This document shows positions 50,330 to 61,459 of a stretch of 64,000 nt of DNA, piece by piece. Each line of letters begins with the position of its first letter. Position 1 is the stretch's first letter. Location: NCBI GenBank assembly GCA_035293805.1, contig DATGMD010000091.1, positions 6,166 through 70,165 on the forward strand. Direction: 5' to 3'. This stretch comes from JAJPHF01 sp035293805. Its GTDB lineage: Bacteria > Chloroflexota > UBA6077 > JAJPHF01. Under the pieces are notes generated by a model. The model was not told the DNA's origin, ran no database searches, and saw only the letters and a program-made list of their open reading frames with translations. The position numbers were made by a program, and so were the translations under genes.

Positions 50330-50953
50330 GTGGCCGTCGTCGTCCGTATCCTGCTGGCGCTCGTGGGCCTCGTGGTGTCCGCCCAGGTGGCCCGTCGCCT
50401 GGCGCGGCACGCTCCGTTCGACGTTGCCACGTCGCGTGAGGCGGTGCCCGTCCAGAGCGCCCTCTTTGCGCCGGACCGCCTCATCCGTCGCCTGCCCCTG
50501 GAACCGGGTATGCGCGTGCTCCTGCTCGGCCCCGCGCCGGATTCTCTGATGACGCGGGTCGCGCGCGGCGTTGGCAAGTACGGCAAGGTGTACGTGCTCC
50601 AGCCGTCGCCGGAGAGCGCCCGGCGGCTCGACGCGGACCTCCGCGAGCGGCACCTTGCAAACGTCGATGCGCTGGTGGGGCAGGCCAGCCACCTCAACGT
50701 GCCGGACGCCACCTTCGACCTCGTCCTGGCCGTCGGGCAGCTCGCCGGCCTGCCGCGTCGGCAGCGGGCGTTGTGGGAGATCGAGCGAATCCTGCGGCCG
50801 GGCGGCCACCTCTCGGTCAGCCAGGCGCTGCTCGGCCCGACGTTCCTGCGCGGCGAGACGCTGCGGCGCGAGGCGGGCGCCGTGGGCTTGGCCTGGCGCG
50901 AGCAGCACGGCCTTCCCTTCGCCTACACCGCCAACTTCCGCAAGCCCGCTTAG
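50330..50953 (+). CDS. Membrane-anchored class I SAM methyltransferase
   Basis: The 207-residue protein starts with one transmembrane helix (about residues 3-20) and then a UbiE/Methyltransf_11-like core. This has the SAM loop MRVLLLGPAPDS, a second acidic strand (KVYVLQPSPESARRL), FDLVLAVGQLAG and ILRPGGHLSV. The normal GxGxG is degenerate (GPAPDS), which could lower cofactor affinity. The start is GTG at 50330. A palindromic repeat element overlaps its stop codon. Substrate unknown, possibly a lipid because of the anchor. Confidence 0.78.
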   Translation: MAVVVRILLALVGLVVSAQVARRLARHAPFDVATSREAVPVQSALFAPDRLIRRLPLEPGMRVLLLGPAPDSLMTRVARGVGKYGKVYVLQPSPESARRLDADLRERHLANVDALVGQASHLNVPDATFDLVLAVGQLAGLPRRQRALWEIERILRPGGHLSVSQALLGPTFLRGETLRREAGAVGLAWREQHGLPFAYTANFRKPA

Positions 50954-51150
50954 CGCCCCTTGCGCGCCAGGTGAGCAGCCCGCGTCTGCTAGGCGCGGCT
51001 CTCGTGGCCGCCCGCAGCCTGTGGCGCGGGATACTACAGCGCCTTGCGCGCAAGGTGAGCAGCCAGCGTGGCGTAGGCACGGCTCTCGTGGCCGCTAGTA
51101 GTCTCGGAGTCGCGTAGGGGCGGCTCTCGTGGCCGCCCGCGGCCCGCAGG
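50950..51150 (+). repeat. Cluster of palindromic intergenic repeats, copies 1-3
   Basis: Copy 1 runs from the methyltransferase stop region to about 51038, copy 2 from 51040 to 51107, and a third partial copy from 51114 to 51150. Each contains TTGCGCGC(C/A)AGGTGAGC and GGCTCTCGTGGCCGC, the latter with complementary arms able to fold. Copy 1 includes the TAG stop codon in its first conserved bases. Confidence 0.75.
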
Positions 51151-51357
51151 CCGCAGGCCCGGCGGCAGCCGACCGCTCAGTCTCGCTGCAAACCGCTGTA
51201 CAGCGCCACTGCCCCCGTCCCGGAGCCGGCGCTACCGGGAGGGCTCGCCCAGCGGCGGCTTGGGGCGCGGCATACGGCCAGCGCCACTGCCGCAGGCGCC
51301 GGCCGGCGACCGCTCAGTCCGGCGCCGAGCGGCCGTCGGTATTGTGTGCCGCTGCTA
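50954..51357. other. Repeat-rich intergenic region between the methyltransferase and uvrA
   Basis: These 404 bases between two converging genes contain no credible gene. They hold at least two and a partial third copy of a palindromic repeat unit (core GGCTCTCGTGGCC, at 50998, 51080 and 51121), plus a second motif, CAGCGCCACTGCC, at 51201 and 51281. The same units recur at 63795-64000. Confidence 0.75.
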
Positions 51358-54310
<2,953 letters not shown>

Positions 54311-54318
<8 letters not shown>

Positions 54319-54452
54319 CAGCTCTCAGCCACGGCCAAAGAATGGTCAGCGCACAGCCCTCAGTCTCCCAGCAGCCAACCGGTGCAAGGCACAGCCGCGG
54401 CACGGCCAGCGCGTGCTGCTGATCGCTGATAGCTGATGGCTGACGGCTACTC
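54311..54452. repeat. Inverted pair of heptamer arrays at the uvrB/uvrA junction
   Basis: From 54311 to 54331 three plus-strand heptamers TCAGCNN overlap the uvrA start codon. From 54418 to 54445 four heptamers GCTGATC, GCTGATA, GCTGATG, GCTGACG run up to the uvrB stop codon. As at accC, the arrays face each other (86 bases apart) and fill the gap between stop and start codons. Confidence 0.8.
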
Positions 54453-56430
54453 ACGCGATACTGCGTCGGAGTGCCAGGATCTTGTCGCGCAGCTCGGCGG
54501 CCTTCTCGAACTCGAGGTCCTTGGCCGCCCGCTTCATGTCGGCTTCCAGCTCTTTGATCTCGCGCAGCACGTCGTCGCGCGAGCGCATGACCGTGACGTT
54601 CCCCACCTCGTAGGGCGCCTGCTCCTCGGCCACGCTGCGCGCCCGCCCGGCGACCCCGCGGATCGCCTTCTGCACGCCCATCGGGGTGATGCCATGCTCC
54701 TCGTTGTACGCGAGCTGCTTCTTGCGCCGCCGGTAGGTCTCCTCGATCGCGCGCCGCATCGAGTCCGTCACTACGTCGGCGTACATCACGACGTGCCCAT
54801 CCACGTGCCGCGCGGCACGTCCCATCGTCTGGATCAGCGCGCTCTCCGAGCGCAAGTAGCCTTCCTTGTCGGCGTCCAGGATCGCGACCAGCGACACCTC
54901 CGGCAGGTCGAGGCCCTCGCGCAGCAGGTTGATGCCCACCAGCACGTCGTAGACGCCGCGGCGCAGGTCGTTCAGGATGTCGCTGCGCTCCAGCGTCTCG
55001 ATGTCGGAGTGCAGGTGCGCGACCTTGACGCCCATCTCGCGCAGGTACTCGGCCAGGTCCTCGGCCATGCGCTTGGTGAGCGTCGTCACCAGCACGCGCT
55101 CGCCGCGCCGCACCCGCGCCTGCACCAGCTCCATCAGGTCGTCGATCTGGCCCTTCGTCGGCTTGACCTCGACGCTCGGATCGACCAGGCCGGTCGGCCG
55201 AATGAGCTGCTCGACGATCTGCTCGCTGTGCTCTTGCTCGTAAGGGCCCGGCGTGGCCGAGACGTACACCACCTGGTGAAAGTGCCGCTCGAACTCCTGG
55301 AAGTTCAGCGGGCGGTTGTCGATTGCGGATGGCAGGCGGAAGCCGTACTCGACCAGCGTCTGCTTGCGCGCCAGGTCGCCGTGGAACATGCCGCGCACCT
55401 GCGGCAGCGTCATGTGCGACTCGTCGATCACCAGCAGGTAGTCGTCGGGGAAGTAGTCGAGCAGCGTCCACGGCTGGCTGCCGGGCGCGCGGCGCGACAG
55501 GTGGCGCGAGTAGTTCTCGACACCGTGACAGTAGCCGGCCTCGCGCAGCATCTCCAGGTCGAAGGTCGTCCGCTGGCGCAGGCGCTGGCTCTCCAGCAGC
55601 TTGCCCTCCGCCTCGAATTCGCGGCAGCGCGCCTCTAGCTCGTCCTCGATGTCGCGGATCGCCAGGTCGAGCTTCTCCTTTGTCGTGACGAAGTGCTTCG
55701 CCGGATAGATGTCCACGGCGGTGCGCTCGACCAGCACCTCGCCGGTCAGCGGGTCGATCTCGGTGATCCGCTCGATCTCGTCGCCCCAGAACTCCACGCG
55801 GATGGCGATCTCCCCGCCGATCGGGAAGACATCCAGCGTGTCCCCGCGCACGCGGAACCGGCCCCGCGCGAAGTCGTAGTCGTTCCGCTCGTAGTAGATG
55901 TCCGTCAGGAAGCGCAGCACCTTGTCGCGCTTGCGCGTTTCCCCGCGGCGCAGCGTGAGCACGACCTTGCCGTACTCCTCGGGCGAGCCCAGACCGTAGA
56001 TGCAGGACACCGAGGCCACGATGATCACGTCGCGGCGCTCGAAGAGCGACTTGGTGGCCGCGTGGCGCAGCCGGTCGATCTCCTCGTTCCGCGACATGTC
56101 CTTCTCAATGTAAGTGTCCGTGCGCGGCAGGTACGCTTCGGGCTGGTAATAGTCGTAGTAGCTGACGAAATACTCCACCGCGTTGTTGGGGAAAAACTCC
56201 CGAAACTCGCCGTAGAGCTGCATGGCCAGCGTCTTGTTGTGCGCGATCACCAGCGTCGGCCGCTGCGCCCGGGCGATCACGTTGGCCACCGTATAGGTCT
56301 TGCCGCTGCCCGTCACGCCCAGCAGCGTCTGGTGCCGCAGGCCGCGCTCCAGGCCGCGCAGAAGCTGCTCGATAGCCTCGGGCTGGTCGCCGGTGGGCTG
56401 ATAGTCGGAGACGAGCTGAAAGTCGGACAT
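54451..56430 (-). CDS. uvrB: Excinuclease ABC subunit B
   Basis: UvrB is the damage-verifying helicase of nucleotide excision repair. The 659-residue protein has the P loop GVTGSGKTYTVANV and the beta-hairpin YYDYYQPEAYLPRTDTYI. DESHMTLPQ and the C-terminal UvrC-binding coiled coil (LEADMKRAAKDLEFEKAAEL) complete the pattern. GGAG precedes the ATG and a promoter lies at 56474. uvrA follows on the same strand, which suggests cotranscription of the two partners. Confidence 0.96.
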   Translation of the reverse strand: MSDFQLVSDYQPTGDQPEAIEQLLRGLERGLRHQTLLGVTGSGKTYTVANVIARAQRPTLVIAHNKTLAMQLYGEFREFFPNNAVEYFVSYYDYYQPEAYLPRTDTYIEKDMSRNEEIDRLRHAATKSLFERRDVIIVASVSCIYGLGSPEEYGKVVLTLRRGETRKRDKVLRFLTDIYYERNDYDFARGRFRVRGDTLDVFPIGGEIAIRVEFWGDEIERITEIDPLTGEVLVERTAVDIYPAKHFVTTKEKLDLAIRDIEDELEARCREFEAEGKLLESQRLRQRTTFDLEMLREAGYCHGVENYSRHLSRRAPGSQPWTLLDYFPDDYLLVIDESHMTLPQVRGMFHGDLARKQTLVEYGFRLPSAIDNRPLNFQEFERHFHQVVYVSATPGPYEQEHSEQIVEQLIRPTGLVDPSVEVKPTKGQIDDLMELVQARVRRGERVLVTTLTKRMAEDLAEYLREMGVKVAHLHSDIETLERSDILNDLRRGVYDVLVGINLLREGLDLPEVSLVAILDADKEGYLRSESALIQTMGRAARHVDGHVVMYADVVTDSMRRAIEETYRRRKKQLAYNEEHGITPMGVQKAIRGVAGRARSVAEEQAPYEVGNVTVMRSRDDVLREIKELEADMKRAAKDLEFEKAAELRDKILALRRSIA

Positions 56431-56473
56431 AGGCTCCCTATGAGCGCGTGCGCCACCTCAAAGCGTGCGAAGA

Positions 56474-56482
56474 ATTGTACCA
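56474..56482 (-). promoter_or_regulatory. Extended -10 promoter of uvrB
   Basis: On the minus strand this reads TGGTACAAT, an extended -10 element. The start point would be near 56467, about 37 bases before the ATG at 56430. No LexA-like box was recognised next to it. Confidence 0.55.
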
Positions 56483-56687
56483 GAACAGACGAGCGAGTCT
56501 CTACGCGGGCGCCGCCGCGCGGCCGCCCGCCGCAAGGCGGCGGCGCCGTGCCAACGCCGCTACTTTCGGCCGCGGGCCGTGCCGTGCGGCCACCCACGCG
56601 TCGGGCGACCGCCCGCGTCGGCGGCCACGCGGTCGGGCCGAGCGGCCGCCGACGGAGCCATCTGTGATGCCTTTGAGACGGCCCGGC

Positions 56688-57824
56688 TCACGGCGGCGCC
56701 GCCCCGTCCACCGGTGCGATGCTTATATCGAGCGAGCCGCCGATGTCCGGCTGCGTCGGCGGCAGGTCGAGGTGCGCGGACGCGCCGGGGCTCTCCGGCA
56801 GCTCGAGCGCCCCGAACAGCGGGGTCAGCAGCGTCTGTGCGCTGACATAGCGCCCGCCGGGACAGCTCGTGGTGAGCAGCAGCTGGGGTTGGCCGCCGTC
56901 GTCCAGGCGCAGCCGGAAGCGGCCCTGCTGCGCCTCGCCGCTCACCAGCACCGCGAAGGAGCCGCCGCCTGCGTACTCGCACCCGCCGGGCGTGCCGCCG
57001 CTGATCGCGGCCTCGCCCCGCCCCTCGCCCTCGAGCTGGCCGTCCCCGGTCGGCTGGAACGTCAGCTCCAGGCGCTCGCTTTGGAGCTGTTCATCCCCAA
57101 AGGCGCCGCTCACCACCACGTCGCCCCGCCAGGGACAGAGGGCAACCGCCGCGCGGCCCGCCACCCAGCGACCGCGGAGCCGGGGGCGCAGGGACGGGTC
57201 GTATTGGCCCGAACCGGCGCCCAGGTCGAGTCGGCCGTCGAGGTCGCCGGCGAGCCGGCCCGGCGCGCCCTCCTGTAACGCCAGTCGCACCGCGCCGGCC
57301 CCGCTGTACCAGCGCTGGAAGGGCACCGGCGCGGCCACCGATTCGACCTCCACCGGCAGGTCGCGGAGCGCGCCGTCGACTGCCAGATCGACCTTGCTCG
57401 CCGTCCCCTCGGCGGCTCGGCTGGCGAGCGTTCCCGCGAAGGGGCTCTCGATTACCACGTCGAGACGCGCGCTCAGCACCCGCGGCCCCTGATCGCCGGT
57501 CGCGAGGGCGGCAAAGGCTGGAGCGGTCGCGCTTTGGCCCGCGGCCTGCCCGCTTACCGACCCGTCGCACGCCACGTCCAGCGCCACCGTCCCGCGCAGC
57601 TCGCCCGCTTGCTGCTCGAACACGGCGCCCGCATCCGTAGTCTCGGAGGACTCGACCTCAAGGGCCGCGCTCCAATCGCCTTCGTAGTGCCCGGCATAGC
57701 GGTAGGTGGGTTCGGCGGCCCAGGCCGTCTGGGCAGGGGCGGGCGGCGGGGGGGACAGAGCGCCCCGGAGCAGGAGCACCACGAGCGCGACCAGCGCGAA
57801 GGGCCAACGGGTAAGCGGGCGCAT
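56688..57824 (-). CDS. Secreted protein of unknown function
   Basis: The 378-residue protein has a signal peptide (hydrophobic core at about residues 8-21, cleavage probably near TAWAA at 36). Its mature part looks beta-rich, with repeated YxGxYEGDW-like and LxGxLxGRLDLG strands and four Cys that may form two disulfides (CDGS, CPWRG, GGCEYAG, SCPGG). The pattern of alternating strands suggests a beta-sandwich or barrel, but no family is recognised. A TATACT box five bases before the ATG suggests a leaderless transcript. Confidence 0.6.
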   Translation of the reverse strand: MRPLTRWPFALVALVVLLLRGALSPPPPAPAQTAWAAEPTYRYAGHYEGDWSAALEVESSETTDAGAVFEQQAGELRGTVALDVACDGSVSGQAAGQSATAPAFAALATGDQGPRVLSARLDVVIESPFAGTLASRAAEGTASKVDLAVDGALRDLPVEVESVAAPVPFQRWYSGAGAVRLALQEGAPGRLAGDLDGRLDLGAGSGQYDPSLRPRLRGRWVAGRAAVALCPWRGDVVVSGAFGDEQLQSERLELTFQPTGDGQLEGEGRGEAAISGGTPGGCEYAGGGSFAVLVSGEAQQGRFRLRLDDGGQPQLLLTTSCPGGRYVSAQTLLTPLFGALELPESPGASAHLDLPPTQPDIGGSLDISIAPVDGAAPP

Positions 57825-57829
57825 GGCGC

Positions 57830-57835
57830 AGTATA
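57830..57835 (-). promoter_or_regulatory. -10 box giving a leaderless transcript of the secreted protein gene
   Basis: On the minus strand TATACT ends five bases before the ATG at 57824. No ribosome-binding sequence lies between, so the mRNA would start at the ATG. Confidence 0.45.
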
Positions 57836-57956
57836 CGCGGCCGCGTGGCCCGGCGCACGCCCTGGGGCGCCCGGCAGGCGCCGCCGCCGGGCCAGCATCT
57901 CCGGAGCCTGGTAGTATTAGCGCAGCGACCGGTGCGGCCGCGCCGACGAATCGCGC

Positions 57957-58020
57957 TAAGCTGCCGGCCCCGGTTGGCGTGTCTGTTTGGCGAAGCCAAA
58001 CGTACCCGCTATCCCTGGCT
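57957..58020 (+). repeat. 64-base intergenic repeat, copy 1
   Basis: Shares about 80% identity with 59099-59162, starting TAAGCTGCCGGCCC and ending CGCTATCCCTGGC. It contains the hairpin GTTTGGC-GAA-GCCAAAC. It lies just upstream of the double RidA gene. Confidence 0.75.
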
Positions 58021-58053
58021 GGGGGCTTAGGTCGTCCGAGCGAGGAGGGCAGC

Positions 58054-58737
58054 ATGAGGCTGACGGTTTATCCCTGGCTGGGCCGCGAGTTCGTCCGGCT
58101 ATGGGGCGAGGGCGAGCCCGGACTGAGCGCGCCGGAGGCCACACGCCGTCTGCTGTCCGCCTTCGCCCCGGCGCTCACGCCGCTCGGCCTGTCGCTCGAC
58201 AACGCCGTGCGCACGCGCCTGTTCGCCCGCGACCGCGCGGCCCGCGATGCCGGCAGCCTGGCGCGGCGCGAGGTCTTCTCCGGCCGCGCCCGCTGCGCTA
58301 GCTCGGGCCTGATCGCTCCCGCGGTGCTGGATGCCGGGGCGGCCATCGCGCTGGAGGTGACGCTGCTGCGACCCCACGCGGCCGGCGCGGAGAAGACGCT
58401 GGTCGAGTACGAGCCGCCCCGGACGCCCCTGCGCTACCTGACGTATGACTCGCTGCTGTTCACCTCCGGCGAGACGCAGCCCGGGGCGACCTTGGCCGAG
58501 CAGGTGGCCGCCAACCTCGCCGTCCACGCGCAGTCGCTCGCCCAGGCCGGGCTGTCCTGGCAGAACGTCGCCCAGCTCTCCTGCTTCTTGCAGCGCCAGC
58601 AGAGCGTCGAGGTGCTGCGACAGGCGCTGCAGCAGGCCGCGCCCGTGGCCCACGTGCCACTGGAGTGGGAGACGGTCGACGGCTTTGCCGGCGAGGGGCG
58701 GCTCGTGGAGATCGAGGTGGTCGCGGTCCAGGGCTAG
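58054..58737 (+). CDS. Tandem double-domain RidA (YjgF/YER057c) protein
   Basis: RidA proteins hydrolyse reactive enamines and imines. This 227-residue product seems to hold two copies of the fold. The first half has SAPEATRRLLSAFAPAL and GLSLDNAVRTRLFARD, and the second has DSLLFTSGETQPGATL, EQVAANLAVHAQSL and GLSWQNVAQLSCFL. The first copy is shortened and lacks the usual start. Whether the active-site Arg is kept in each half is unclear. GAGGAGGG lies before the ATG. Single RidA domains form trimers, so a fusion would change the assembly. Confidence 0.75.
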   Translation: MRLTVYPWLGREFVRLWGEGEPGLSAPEATRRLLSAFAPALTPLGLSLDNAVRTRLFARDRAARDAGSLARREVFSGRARCASSGLIAPAVLDAGAAIALEVTLLRPHAAGAEKTLVEYEPPRTPLRYLTYDSLLFTSGETQPGATLAEQVAANLAVHAQSLAQAGLSWQNVAQLSCFLQRQQSVEVLRQALQQAAPVAHVPLEWETVDGFAGEGRLVEIEVVAVQG

Positions 58738-58774
58738 CCTGCGGCCGGTAGTGGCCGAGGCGCCGCGCAGACCC

Positions 58775-58780
58775 TATAAT
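58775..58780 (+). promoter_or_regulatory. -10 box of the rpsT promoter
   Basis: TATAAT lies about 45 bases before the TTG start of rpsT. No good -35 box is seen at the expected place. Confidence 0.55.
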
Positions 58781-58825
58781 ACGCAAAGGTTATCTACGAT
58801 TGCCCCGGTAGTGTGGAGGATTCCG

Positions 58826-59095
58826 TTGCCGAATACGAAGTCGGCGATCAAGATGATGCGGGTGGCCGAGCGCCGCCGCGTCCGCAACAAGGCGGTGCGC
58901 TCGTCCGTGCGCACGTTCGTGAAGAAGGCCGAGCAGAGCATCGGCGAGGGCGGTGAGGCGACGGCTGCGGCGCTCCGGGCGGCCGTGCGCGCGCTCGACA
59001 AGGCGGCGACCAAGGGCGTTATCCACCGCAACAACGCCGCGCGCCGCAAGTCGCGCCTCATGAAGAAGGTGAACCGCGCCACCGCCTCCTCGTAG
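58826..59095 (+). CDS. rpsT: 30S ribosomal protein S20
   Basis: The 89-residue basic protein starts LPNTKSAIKMMRVAERRR and ends with the conserved KGVIHRNNAARRKSRLMKK helix, both diagnostic of S20. It binds 16S rRNA. The start codon is TTG at 58826, fixed by a GGAGG six bases upstream. UUG starts are typical for S20 genes and may allow autoregulation, as in E. coli. Confidence 0.95.
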   Translation: MPNTKSAIKMMRVAERRRVRNKAVRSSVRTFVKKAEQSIGEGGEATAAALRAAVRALDKAATKGVIHRNNAARRKSRLMKKVNRATASS

Positions 59096-59098
59096 ACC

Positions 59099-59162
59099 TA
59101 AGCTGCCGGCCCAGGTTGGTGTGTAAGTTTGGCAAAGCCAAACATAGACGCTATCCCTGGCC
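59099..59162 (+). repeat. 64-base intergenic repeat, copy 2
   Basis: Begins four bases after the rpsT stop codon and matches 57957-58020. The hairpin here reads GTTTGGC-AAA-GCCAAAC. The differences between copies outside the hairpin arms suggest the stem is conserved. Confidence 0.75.
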
Positions 59163-59181
59163 GAGCGCTGAGCGCGCGGCA

Positions 59182-59199
59182 GCCGCCCCTCGGGGCGGC
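59182..59199 (+). terminator. GC hairpin, possible rpsT terminator
   Basis: GCCGCCCC and GGGGCGGC form an 8-bp stem with a two-base loop, followed by CTCTCTGTG. It lies 87 bases after the rpsT stop codon. Confidence 0.45.
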
Positions 59200-59340
59200 C
59201 TCTCTGTGCCCGGCGGCTGGGGGGCGATCGCAGGCCATTACGCCTGTACCAGCGAATGCGACGACGGAGCTTCCTCACGCCCTCGCCCCCGAGAGAGGAG
59301 CGCCACCCGCCGTATTTCGCGTCCCAGCGTAAGGGCTTCC

Positions 59341-59378
59341 CTCCCCATCTCCCCCTGGGAGAGGGTCGGGGTGAGGGT
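59341..59378 (+). repeat. CCCTCTCCC-type palindromic repeat, copy upstream of mutM
   Basis: Contains ATCTCCCCCTGGGAGAG and GGTCGGGGTGAGGG, matching the two tandem copies downstream of mutM at 60457-60540. A decayed inverted copy lies at 59271-59300. Confidence 0.7.
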
Positions 59379-59442
59379 CCGCCCGCTAGGCCAACCGCCC
59401 ACATCGGGTACGACGCCGTAAAACTGGCGCGGGAGGCCAACC

Positions 59443-60411
59443 ATGCCCGAGCTGCCCGAGGTCGAGACGCTGCGGCGCGACGCCGAGTGCCACCTGCTCG
59501 GTCGCCGCATCGTGGGCGTCCGCCTGCTGGCGCCAGAGGTCGTGCGGCTGCCGACGCCCGTGGCGTTCTGCGCGCAGCTGGACGGCGCCACGTTCGTCGG
59601 CGCCCGTCGGCGCGCGAAGTACCTCCTGCTCGACCTCGACAGCGGCCGTGTTCTCGCGCTCCAGTTGGCGCTCTTCGGCCAGTTCCTGTTGGATGAGCCG
59701 CCGGCCGAGCCTGTCGGCGGCCCGTCCGCGGCAGCGCCGGCGACCGCTGAAGCTGGCCAGCCGGTCGACCCCGACACGCTGCTGATCCTCGAGCTGGCCG
59801 CTGACGCGCGCCTGCGCGTGCTCGATCGCAGCCGCTACACCCGCCTCTACCTCGCGCCGCCGGCCAAGCTTAGCGCGGCGCTCCAGCTCGACAGCCTGGG
59901 GCCCGAGCCGCTCGATCCCGCCTTCACGGTCGACGCCTTGGCCGCCTCGCTGCGCGGCCGACGCGCCCGCCTGAAGGCGCTGCTCCTAGACCAGCACGAG
60001 ATCGCCGGCCTCGGCAACATCTACGTGGACGAGGCCCTCTGGCGGGCTCGCTTGCACCCGGGGCGGGCGGCCGGCAGCCTCGCGCCAGCCGAGGTGCGCG
60101 ACCTGCACGCGGCCATTCAAGCCGTGCTGACGGAAGCCATCGCCAACCGGGGGACCACGTTCCACACCTACCGCGACCTGTTGGGCCACAAGGGCCGGCA
60201 CCAGGACTCTCTGGCCGTCTTCCACCGTCAGGGCGATCCCTGCCCACGCTGCGGCACACCCGTCCAGCGTGTCACCCTCGCCAGCCGCGATACCCACCTC
60301 TGTCCGGCGTGCCAGGTGCTCGCGGCCCCGGCGAGCGCCGAGCCAAGCAGTGGGACTGCGGCCCCGTCGAAGTCTGCGCGGCGTCACCGCCCGCCGCGCA
60401 TATCCGGCTAA
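59443..60411 (+). CDS. mutM: Formamidopyrimidine-DNA glycosylase MutM/Fpg
   Basis: MutM removes 8-oxoguanine and formamidopyrimidines. The 322-residue protein has the catalytic N-terminus MPELPEVETLRRD, the conserved Lys in ARRRAKYLLL, the H2TH motif LGNIYVDEALWRARLHP, and the C-terminal zinc finger CPRCGTPVQRV with HLCPAC. Two features are odd: an Ala/Pro-rich insertion of about 25 residues near 95-110 and a 40-residue basic tail after the zinc finger. A CCCTCTCCC-type repeat lies on each side of the gene. Confidence 0.93.
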   Translation: MPELPEVETLRRDAECHLLGRRIVGVRLLAPEVVRLPTPVAFCAQLDGATFVGARRRAKYLLLDLDSGRVLALQLALFGQFLLDEPPAEPVGGPSAAAPATAEAGQPVDPDTLLILELAADARLRVLDRSRYTRLYLAPPAKLSAALQLDSLGPEPLDPAFTVDALAASLRGRRARLKALLLDQHEIAGLGNIYVDEALWRARLHPGRAAGSLAPAEVRDLHAAIQAVLTEAIANRGTTFHTYRDLLGHKGRHQDSLAVFHRQGDPCPRCGTPVQRVTLASRDTHLCPACQVLAAPASAEPSSGTAAPSKSARRHRPPRISG

Positions 60412-60456
60412 AGCGCCGTGCAGAGCGTGTGATCCCGAATCCGGGCCTGGCGTTCC

Positions 60457-60540
60457 CTTACTCCCTCTCCCCCTGGGAGAGGGTCGGGGTGAGGGCGCGT
60501 CTTACTCCCTCTCCCCCTGGGAGAGGGTCGGGGTGAGGGC
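60457..60540 (+). repeat. Two tandem copies of a 40-base palindromic repeat
   Basis: The identical 40-base units (60457-60496 and 60501-60540) are separated by four bases. Each contains CCCTCTCCCCC and its complement around TG, able to form a strong hairpin. They lie between the converging mutM and protease genes and may act as a terminator. Confidence 0.85.
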
Positions 60541-60615
60541 CCGCCTCCGTCGGCGAACCCCAGGGCCGGATCGGGCAGGCCAGACCTGGCGCCCGTCGTC
60601 CGTCGCCGCGGCTAG

Positions 60616-61428
60616 CTAATAGAAGGCGACTGCCTGGCGTGGCTCCATCGTTGGCGCCATCGCCGCGTCTAGCTGCGCGTCGGTCATGAAGCGGCCAAAG
60701 CCCTCGTCGGCGTCCGAATAGATTGGGTCGTTGTAGATGAAGCCGTTGGGCGTGTCCTCCCACAGGACGACGTAGTGATCGTAGCGCACGGTCGAATAGC
60801 TGCGGCCAGGCAAGAGCCGGTACTTCACGAGCGCGATGACGGGGTGGCCCTGCTCGACCTCGGCGCGGACATCGGCCACGCTCCACTGCCGGAACGCGTC
60901 CCCGTCGTACAGGCCAACGGCGTGCAGGCCGAAGTCCTCGCCCACCTGCGCCATGTACTGAAGGGCCGTGCCGCCGCGTCGGGGCCACGTTCCCTGGTAC
61001 GTGTGCGTCAGGTAGCGCAGGTCGTCGTTGCCCTCGCTGACGCCGTACGCCTCGAGGACCATGGCCAGCGTCGCCGGTCCGCAGTTCGATCCCGCGTACG
61101 GCGAGCCATCTCGCTGCGTGCGGAAGGGCACCTCCGCTAGCCGGGGATGGGGCGCGGTCGCCGCCGCGTCGAGCGTGTCATTCGTCGCGTCGGGCGCGTC
61201 GGCCAGCCCGGTGGCCGCATCCGCCGCCTCGACGTCGACGAGCGCGGGCGGCGCATCCGCCGGCGAAGCCGTGTCGGCGGCCAGCGCCACCGGCGCCGGC
61301 GGGGCGGCCGCTAGCGGGGCGCCGGGACGCGCGGTGACCGCCTGGGCGACGAGCGCCGCGCCGACGAGGCCAGCGATCAGGCCGCCGCCAAGCCAGCGCG
61401 GCCAAGTGGCTCGCGATTTTGGTTCCAT
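60616..61428 (-). CDS. C39-like cysteine peptidase, membrane-anchored or secreted
   Basis: The 270-residue protein has an uncleaved or cleaved N-terminal hydrophobic segment (about 14-32) and a 60-residue Ala/Pro linker. A Peptidase_C39_2-type domain follows with the catalytic Cys in GSNCGPATLAMVLEAYG at residue 116. The His lies in VRYDHYVVLWED and the Asn/Asp in FIYNDPIY. The triad seems intact. There is no transporter or peptide substrate gene nearby, so it is probably a housekeeping or wall-associated enzyme rather than a bacteriocin exporter part. Confidence 0.83.
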   Translation of the reverse strand: MEPKSRATWPRWLGGGLIAGLVGAALVAQAVTARPGAPLAAAPPAPVALAADTASPADAPPALVDVEAADAATGLADAPDATNDTLDAAATAPHPRLAEVPFRTQRDGSPYAGSNCGPATLAMVLEAYGVSEGNDDLRYLTHTYQGTWPRRGGTALQYMAQVGEDFGLHAVGLYDGDAFRQWSVADVRAEVEQGHPVIALVKYRLLPGRSYSTVRYDHYVVLWEDTPNGFIYNDPIYSDADEGFGRFMTDAQLDAAMAPTMEPRQAVAFY

Positions 61429-61459
61429 GAGGCTCCCTATGTGGTCGGCGGCCTGCCCG

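Larger units (their letters stand above)
59096..59442. other. Repeat-rich intergenic region between rpsT and mutM
   Basis: These 347 bases hold the second copy of the 64-base repeat (59099-59162), a GC hairpin that may terminate rpsT (59182-59199), and an inverted pair of CCCTCTCCC-type repeats (about 59271-59300 and 59341-59378). No gene is seen. Confidence 0.65.

Noticed and set aside
60616..61428. A bacteriocin-processing C39 peptidase
   Set aside because: No ABC transporter domain, double-glycine precursor or immunity gene is nearby. The N-terminus is a plain anchor or signal.
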